Shown here one piece after another: positions 59,510 through 64,000 of a stretch of DNA of 64,000 bases. Position 1 is the stretch's first letter. Each line of letters starts with the position of its first letter. Source of the stretch: CADCUY01 sp964242735 (GTDB taxonomy: Bacteria > Actinomycetota > Actinomycetes > Actinomycetales > Quadrisphaeraceae). Below the pieces are notes generated by a model. The model made no database searches. It had not been told where the DNA came from and was given only the letters and a program-made list of their open reading frames with translations. The stretch covers positions 1 to 64,000 of the forward strand of contig CAXTAK010000018.1 in NCBI GenBank assembly GCA_964242735.1, in the 5' to 3' direction. A program made the position numbers and the translations under genes.

Positions 59510-62500
59510 GTGCTCGAGGACTTCGGCATCAGGTCCAAGGTGCTTGCCGTGCTGGCGCTGCCCGTCGCGGTCCTGACCGCTGCCGGAGGCACCATCGTCG
59601 CGACCGCCGCGGCCGAGGCCGCAGAGGACACCGCCCTGCACCGCGTCGCCCTCAGCACCGACGTCCTCGGGCAGCTGACCGGCGCGCTGCGCGTCGAGCG
59701 CGACCTGAGCCTCGCCGCCCGCGCCGGTGCCAGCGGGGCCGGCGGTGCGGGCGCCGCCGAGGGGGCCACCGGTGGCGCCGAGGCGCTGGAGCGGGCGCGC
59801 GAGCGCAGCACCGCGCTGATCGACCGCTCCGACCGGGCGCTGACCGCCATCGAGGTCGAGGATCTGAGCGACGAGGCGCGTGATGCACTCGTCACCTCCC
59901 GGCAGACCCTCGCGGCGCTGCCGGACCTCCGCGACGAGGTCGACTCGCCCAGCGTCGGGGACGTGCGCATCACCACCGGCTACCAGGGTGCGATCGGCGC
60001 CCTCGACGACCTGCCCCGCGCTGCGGCCCTCGGCCAGGACGACGCCGACCTCAGCACGGCCCTGCAGTCCTGGACGGAGGTGCAGGAGCTCATCGACCTC
60101 GCCGACTCCCTCGAGGGTCAGATCGGCATCGCCCTCGCCGACCAGAGCCTGGCGCAGGTCGAGGGCACCAGCCTGTACACCGCCGCCGTGCGCCGCGAGC
60201 TGCTGCGCGCGCGACTGGTCGCCGACGTCAACCGGCTCACCACCGACGTGCCGGCCCCCGAGACGGCCGCGGGCCTGGTCGCCCTGCGCCAGGCCTTCCT
60301 CGCCTCCACCACCGCGCCCGACGCGGCAGCACCGGCGGGGCTGGACGACGCGTCGGTCGACGCCGCCATCAGCGAGGACACCGCAGCCCTGCGCGCGACC
60401 GCCGACCAGCTCGCCGCCGTGGCGCAGGACCGCGCGTCCACCCTCGCCGACCAGACCCGCGACGGCGCCGCGCGGCTGCTCGTGCTGGTGGCCCTGCTGG
60501 TGCTCGGCTCCCTGGTCGTCGCCCTGCTCATCGGCGGCAGCATCGTCGCGCGCCTGCGCCGGGTGACCCGCGCGGCGGAGCGGATGCGCGAGGAGCTGCC
60601 GGCGGCCGTCGCCGCCGCGGGGACCCGCGGAGCGGGCGGGGCCGCCCGAGCCGCGCCGTCCCTGGCCACCCCCGGGCGCGATGAGGTGGGGCGCCTGGCC
60701 ACGGCGCTGGACGACGTCACCGCCGTGGCGCTGGACCTCGCCCACGGCCAGGCCCGGCTGAGGACGGCGGTCTCGGCGGCCTTCGTCGGCGTCGCCCGGC
60801 GCAACCAGTCGCTGCTGGGGCGCCAGCTGGGCGCCATCGACACCCTGGAGCAGGCCGAGCAGGACTCCGGCTCCCTCGCCGCGCTGTTCCAGCTCGACCA
60901 CATGGCCAGCCAGATGCGGCGCAACGCCGAGTCGCTGCTGGTGATCGCCGGTGAGGAGAGCGGACGGCGCGTGCGCTCACCGATGCTGCTCTCCGACGTG
61001 GTGCGCACCGCCGCCAGCGAGGTCGAGCACTACGAGCGCGTCGACCTCGCACTGCACGCCGACCCCGAGGTGCCCGCCCGCGTGGCGCTGGTGCTGGCGC
61101 ACCTGCTCGCGGAGCTGCTGGAGAACGCGACCACCTTCTCACCGGGCAGCACCCGCGTCAGCGTCAGCAGTCGTGAGCCCCGCGCCGAGCGTCCGGTCGA
61201 GCGGGACGCGGCGATGGTGGTGGCCGTGACCGACCACGGCGTGGGGATGACCGGTGACGACCTGGCTCGGGCCAGGACCCGGGTGCGCGACAGCTCGCAC
61301 GCCTCGCTCGTCGACGCCTCACGGCTGGGTCTGACCGTCGTCGCGCGCCTCGCGGAGCGCCTGGGGGTGGCGGTGGCCATCGACCCCGCGACCGGCGGGG
61401 GCACCGTGGTCAGCCTCGCCCTGCCCGCCGCGCTGCTGGGCGCCACCGCGGAGCGGGGCACGCGGCGGGGGGGCGCCGTCGCCGCAGCGCCCGCGCGCGT
61501 CGGGGCCGCCGACGCGTCACCCGCCGACGTCCCAGCGGCCGCCTCGGCCGCCTCGGCCGACCGCCTCGCGCCCGTGCTGTCGCCCGCCGGCCCCGCGGAG
61601 CACCGGCCACCGGTCGCGACCGCGCCGGGGATCTCCGGCGCCGCTCGGGGCCTGCCCACGGCTGCGGCGAGGGTCATCCCCGGCCTCGGTGGTGGCAGCA
61701 CCCCCGGCCGTCACCGCAGCGCACGGAAGCGGCCGTGGCGTCGCCGGCGTCCTGCGGTGGTCAGCGAAGGCGTCGAGGCGCTGATGAGCGGAGAGATGCT
61801 GGCGCGCGAGGGATGGGCCCAGCTGCCGCGCGCCGGCGCCGCGGCAGCGGCCACCGGCCCGGTGCTGAGCCCTGCCGGGGGCGAGGGAGCGGCGCCCACC
61901 GCGGACGCCGCACCCACCGGCGAGCGGCCCGTGGCCGCCGGCACGCGTGGAGCCCGCGACGGTGTGGGCCCCGACGGCAGCCTCACCCACCACGGCAGCG
62001 CCAGCTCCGACGGCGCCGGCGCTCCCGCCGGCACGGGACCTCGCCGCGGTGCCGGTCCCGACGCACCGGCGTGGGCCCCCACGCTCGCCTACCGCTCCGC
62101 GGTCGAGGAGCACGCGGACGGGTCGGCGCGACCGGAGGCGGCGGCAGCGGGTCTGCCGCAGCGACGGGCGGGTGGCCTGCGCGGGGGCGGCCACGTCCCC
62201 GGCCAGCTCCCGACCGCCGCCGCTGCTGACGGGCCCGCCCACCACGGGTCCGGTCACCACGGGTCCGGTCACCACGGGTCCACTCGCGGTGGGCCCGCCC
62301 ACGGTGGGTCGACCGCGGAGGGGCAGCACCGCACCGCGCCGGCCGCAGCCCGCGAGCGCGCTCCCGAGACCGTGCGCTCGTCGCTGACCAGCTACCGCGC
62401 GGGTGTGGTGCGCGCCCGCCAGAGCAGCGACGGGTGGGCCGGTGGGCACCAGGGCACCGACCCGCACGAGGCCGGGCCGCAGGGGGCCGCTCCCGAGGTG

Positions 62501-62575
62501 CCCGGGGCGCCCGCGGAGGACGCGGCCGAGCAGGAGCGTGTCCGGCAGCACGTGGCCAGCGGCGGTGAGCGGTGA
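59510..62575 (+). CDS. cvnA: Conservon sensor histidine kinase-like protein
   Basis: A 1021-residue membrane sensor, the first of four conservon genes. Two membrane helices, LAVLALPVAVLTAAGGTIVA near residue 10 and LLVLVALLVLGSLVVALLIG near 325, flank an outer nitrate/nitrite-sensor-like helical domain. A HAMP-like segment and the kinase core follow: FQLDHMASQMRRNAESLLVI (His region), LLAELLENATTFSPGSTRVS (N box) and VAVTDHGVGMTGDDLARAR (G1). The final 370 residues are low-complexity Ala/Gly/Pro with a His-rich repeat. Streptomyces cvn loci couple such kinases to a small GTPase like a membrane receptor. GTG 59510 has AAGGAG at 59500. It overlaps the roadblock gene. Confidence 0.88.
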   Translation: MLEDFGIRSKVLAVLALPVAVLTAAGGTIVATAAAEAAEDTALHRVALSTDVLGQLTGALRVERDLSLAARAGASGAGGAGAAEGATGGAEALERARERSTALIDRSDRALTAIEVEDLSDEARDALVTSRQTLAALPDLRDEVDSPSVGDVRITTGYQGAIGALDDLPRAAALGQDDADLSTALQSWTEVQELIDLADSLEGQIGIALADQSLAQVEGTSLYTAAVRRELLRARLVADVNRLTTDVPAPETAAGLVALRQAFLASTTAPDAAAPAGLDDASVDAAISEDTAALRATADQLAAVAQDRASTLADQTRDGAARLLVLVALLVLGSLVVALLIGGSIVARLRRVTRAAERMREELPAAVAAAGTRGAGGAARAAPSLATPGRDEVGRLATALDDVTAVALDLAHGQARLRTAVSAAFVGVARRNQSLLGRQLGAIDTLEQAEQDSGSLAALFQLDHMASQMRRNAESLLVIAGEESGRRVRSPMLLSDVVRTAASEVEHYERVDLALHADPEVPARVALVLAHLLAELLENATTFSPGSTRVSVSSREPRAERPVERDAAMVVAVTDHGVGMTGDDLARARTRVRDSSHASLVDASRLGLTVVARLAERLGVAVAIDPATGGGTVVSLALPAALLGATAERGTRRGGAVAAAPARVGAADASPADVPAAASAASADRLAPVLSPAGPAEHRPPVATAPGISGAARGLPTAAARVIPGLGGGSTPGRHRSARKRPWRRRRPAVVSEGVEALMSGEMLAREGWAQLPRAGAAAAATGPVLSPAGGEGAAPTADAAPTGERPVAAGTRGARDGVGPDGSLTHHGSASSDGAGAPAGTGPRRGAGPDAPAWAPTLAYRSAVEEHADGSARPEAAAAGLPQRRAGGLRGGGHVPGQLPTAAAADGPAHHGSGHHGSGHHGSTRGGPAHGGSTAEGQHRTAPAAARERAPETVRSSLTSYRAGVVRARQSSDGWAGGHQGTDPHEAGPQGAAPEVPGAPAEDAAEQERVRQHVASGGER
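62240..62281 (+). repeat. His-rich 15-bp tandem repeat in cvnA tail
   Basis: Almost three copies of CACCACGGGTCCGGT (62240-62254, 62255-62269, then 62270-62281) encode HHGSG repeats inside the cvnA C-terminal tail. The surrounding sequence continues with GGPAHGGS-type variants. Histidine clusters may bind metal or merely reflect slippage. Confidence 0.92.
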
Positions 62576-62991
62576 CCGTGCCGGACGCCGCGGCCGACCT
62601 GGAGTTCCTCCTCGACGACATGGTGCGCCGCGTCCCCGGCGTCACCTCGGTGCTCGCCGTCTCCGCGGACGGGCTGCTCATGGGCCTCTCCCAGGACTTC
62701 CCGCGCGCCAGCGGCGACCAGTTGGCGGCCGTGGTCTCCGGGGTGGCGAGCCTCACCCGCGGCGCGGCGTCGCTGCTGGGCGCCGGCGGCGTCCGCCAGG
62801 TCGTGGTGGAGATGGACGGCGCCTTCCTGTTCACCACCAGCGTCTCGGACGGGTCCGTGCTGGCCGTCATCGCCGACATCTCCTGCGACATCGGGCTGGT
62901 CGGCTACGAGATGACCCTGCTCTCCAGCCGCGCCGGGGTCACGCTGACCCCCCAGCTGATCACCGAGCTGAGAGCGCGGCTGCCGCGATGA
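62572..62991 (+). CDS. cvnB: Roadblock/LC7 domain protein
   Basis: A 139-residue roadblock/LC7 protein, second of the conservon. FLLDDMVRRVPGVTSVLAVS (written FLLDD at residue 9) and GLLMGLSQDFPRASGDQLAA match the fold, and MTLLSSRAGVTLTPQLITEL ends it. Such proteins dimerise and regulate small GTPases of the MglB/Cvn type. GTG 62572 overlaps the cvnA stop by four bases (GTGA), and its own stop overlaps the DUF742 start (ATGA). Confidence 0.92.
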   Translation: MTVPDAAADLEFLLDDMVRRVPGVTSVLAVSADGLLMGLSQDFPRASGDQLAAVVSGVASLTRGAASLLGAGGVRQVVVEMDGAFLFTTSVSDGSVLAVIADISCDIGLVGYEMTLLSSRAGVTLTPQLITELRARLPR

Positions 62992-63404
62992 CCGCGAGCG
63001 GGGAACGCGCCCCCGACCCCGTCACCGCCTCGACGGTGCGTCCCTACCTGATCACCGGGGGTCGCACCACCTCGTCCGGCACCGGTGACATCCCCCTGGA
63101 GACGCTGGTGCGCGCCGCCGGTGACCCCCTCGACGACCGACTCACCCGCGAGCGGCGCACGGCGGCGCTGAGCAGCGAGCTGCGCTCGATCGTGGAGCTG
63201 ACCAGCGGGCGGTTCCTGTCGGTCGCGGAGCTGTCCGCCCACGTGCACCTGCCCGTCCCGGTGGTGCGCGTCGTCCTCGACGACCTCTCGGAGCAGGGCC
63301 TGGTGCGCCTGCACCCCCCCGAGCAGGTCACCGCCAGCAACGGGCGCCTCGTCGTGCCCCGCCACCTCCTCGAACGGGTCCTCGATGGCCTCGACCACGG
63401 TTGA
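62988..63404 (+). CDS. cvnC: DUF742 protein
   Basis: A 138-residue DUF742 protein, third conservon component. VRPYLITGGRTTSSGTGDIP leads, then the winged-helix-like part ELRSIVELTSGRFLSVAELS, AHVHLPVPVVRVVLDDLSEQ and GLVRLHPP. It may link the roadblock protein and the GTPase, and resembles a DNA-binding or protein-binding winged helix. It overlaps cvnB by four bases and cvnD by 20. Confidence 0.92.
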   Translation: MTASGERAPDPVTASTVRPYLITGGRTTSSGTGDIPLETLVRAAGDPLDDRLTRERRTAALSSELRSIVELTSGRFLSVAELSAHVHLPVPVVRVVLDDLSEQGLVRLHPPEQVTASNGRLVVPRHLLERVLDGLDHG

Positions 63405-63972
63405 CCCCCTCGCCGCGGCCGGTGCCCCCGTCGTCGTCAAGGTGGTGGTGGCCGGGGGCTTCGCGGTGGGCAAGACCACGCTGATCGGCTCGATCAGCGA
63501 CATCGAGCCGCTGTCGACCGAGGCCGCGATGACCGAGCACTCCGTCGGCCTGGACGACGCGGGCCGGGCCTCGCGCGACAAGACCAGCACCACGGTCGCG
63601 ATGGACTTCGGGCGCATCGCCCTGCCCGGGGACCTGTGGCTTTACCTGTTCGGCACCCCCGGCCAGGAGCGCTTCGCGTTCATGTGGGACGACCTCGTGC
63701 AGGGCGCGATCGGCGCGCTGGTGCTCGTCGACACCGAGCGCCTCGACCAGTGCTTCGCTGCGGTGGACTACTTCGAGAGCCGCCAGGTGCCCTTCGTCGT
63801 CGCCGTGAACTGCTTCGACGGCCTCGCCCTGCACCCCCTGGAGGAGGTCGCCTCCGCGCTCGGGCTGGGCCCCGACGTCCCCCTGCTGTACACCGACGCC
63901 CGCCTGCGAGAGGCCACGCGCCAGGCCCTGTCGACCCTGGTGCAGCACGCGATCCGCGCCAGCACCGCCTGA
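63385..63972 (+). CDS. cvnD: Conservon GTP-binding protein
   Basis: A 195-residue small GTPase, fourth conservon component. G1 VVVAGGFAVGKTTLIGSISD, the G3-like LWLYLFGTPGQERFAFMWDD and the G4-like VVAVNCFDG are present. The protein resembles bacterial MglA-like and Ras-like switches and would be controlled by CvnA-C. ATG 63385 overlaps cvnC by 20 bases, an unusually deep overlap, implying tight coupling. The four genes are contiguous from 59510 with no gap. After 63972 only 28 bases remain. Confidence 0.93.
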   Translation: MASTTVDPLAAAGAPVVVKVVVAGGFAVGKTTLIGSISDIEPLSTEAAMTEHSVGLDDAGRASRDKTSTTVAMDFGRIALPGDLWLYLFGTPGQERFAFMWDDLVQGAIGALVLVDTERLDQCFAAVDYFESRQVPFVVAVNCFDGLALHPLEEVASALGLGPDVPLLYTDARLREATRQALSTLVQHAIRASTA

Positions 63973-64000
63973 GGGGCGAGCCGCCTCTGCGAGCATGGGG

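Noticed and set aside
1..64000. tRNA, rRNA, CRISPR arrays and insertion sequences
   Set aside because: Scanned both strands by eye for cloverleaf motifs, spaced repeats and transposase motifs and found none; a dedicated search (tRNAscan, minced, ISfinder) was not possible here.

Overview
This is a very GC-rich chromosomal window with many GTG starts, four-base ATGA/GTGA gene overlaps, a rne-rplU-rpmA-obg-proB-proA-nadD-rsfS block, an actinobacterial-type ileS T-box leader, and a conservon (sensor kinase, roadblock, DUF742, small GTPase) at the right end. Together these point to a high-GC actinomycete. A member of the Kineosporiales or a neighbouring order would fit, but that placement is inference. 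Positions 18674-18773 are exactly 100 N, a scaffold gap whose true length is unknown. I see no tRNA, rRNA, CRISPR array or complete insertion sequence.

Positions 1-8371 hold an uptake and catabolic locus. It has a cytosine-deaminase-like amidohydrolase, an ABC importer (ATPase, permease, lipoprotein with an NMT1/THI5-like signature), a second amidohydrolase cut by the window edge, a creatininase-family hydrolase and a GlcD-like flavoprotein. A PNPOx-like gene and the C-terminal half of a 2-oxoglutarate oxygenase lie between the two minus-strand groups. The content suggests import and ring opening of a small nitrogen heterocycle. Positions 8444-15526 carry a VapBC toxin-antitoxin pair, an AAA ATPase, a PPK2 kinase, a duplicated TcmI-type cyclase without a polyketide synthase, a K+ channel and a YdeP-type molybdopterin oxidoreductase.

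Positions 15600-20000 are worn: a scrambled aldo/keto reductase pseudogene, a transporter with extra membrane segments and a Pro/Ala/Thr/Ser tail that runs into the gap, a flavin reductase, and a frameshifted ORF of unknown family. Then come a SWIM protein with an SNF2 helicase (19991-24105), an ECF sigma/anti-sigma pair divergent from a secreted DUF4394 protein (24147-26691), and a YhaO/YhaN-like nuclease and SMC-like ATPase pair (27052-31946).

Positions 31965-46187 form the conserved minus-strand core: phosphatase, rsfS, nadD, small membrane protein, proA, CYTH-CHAD protein, small unknown gene, proB, obgE, rpmA, rplU, rne and a NYN protein. Positions 46277-50521 are a plus-strand surface locus: GT-C-like membrane protein, DUF4397 protein, class F sortase. 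Positions 50568-52993 carry ndk, a DUF4233 membrane protein and folC. Positions 53098-55100 hold a dead ATPase-plus-partner module, probably an old defence system. ileS with its T-box leader follows (55145-58655), then a broken Uma2-type gene, then the conservon (59510-63972).
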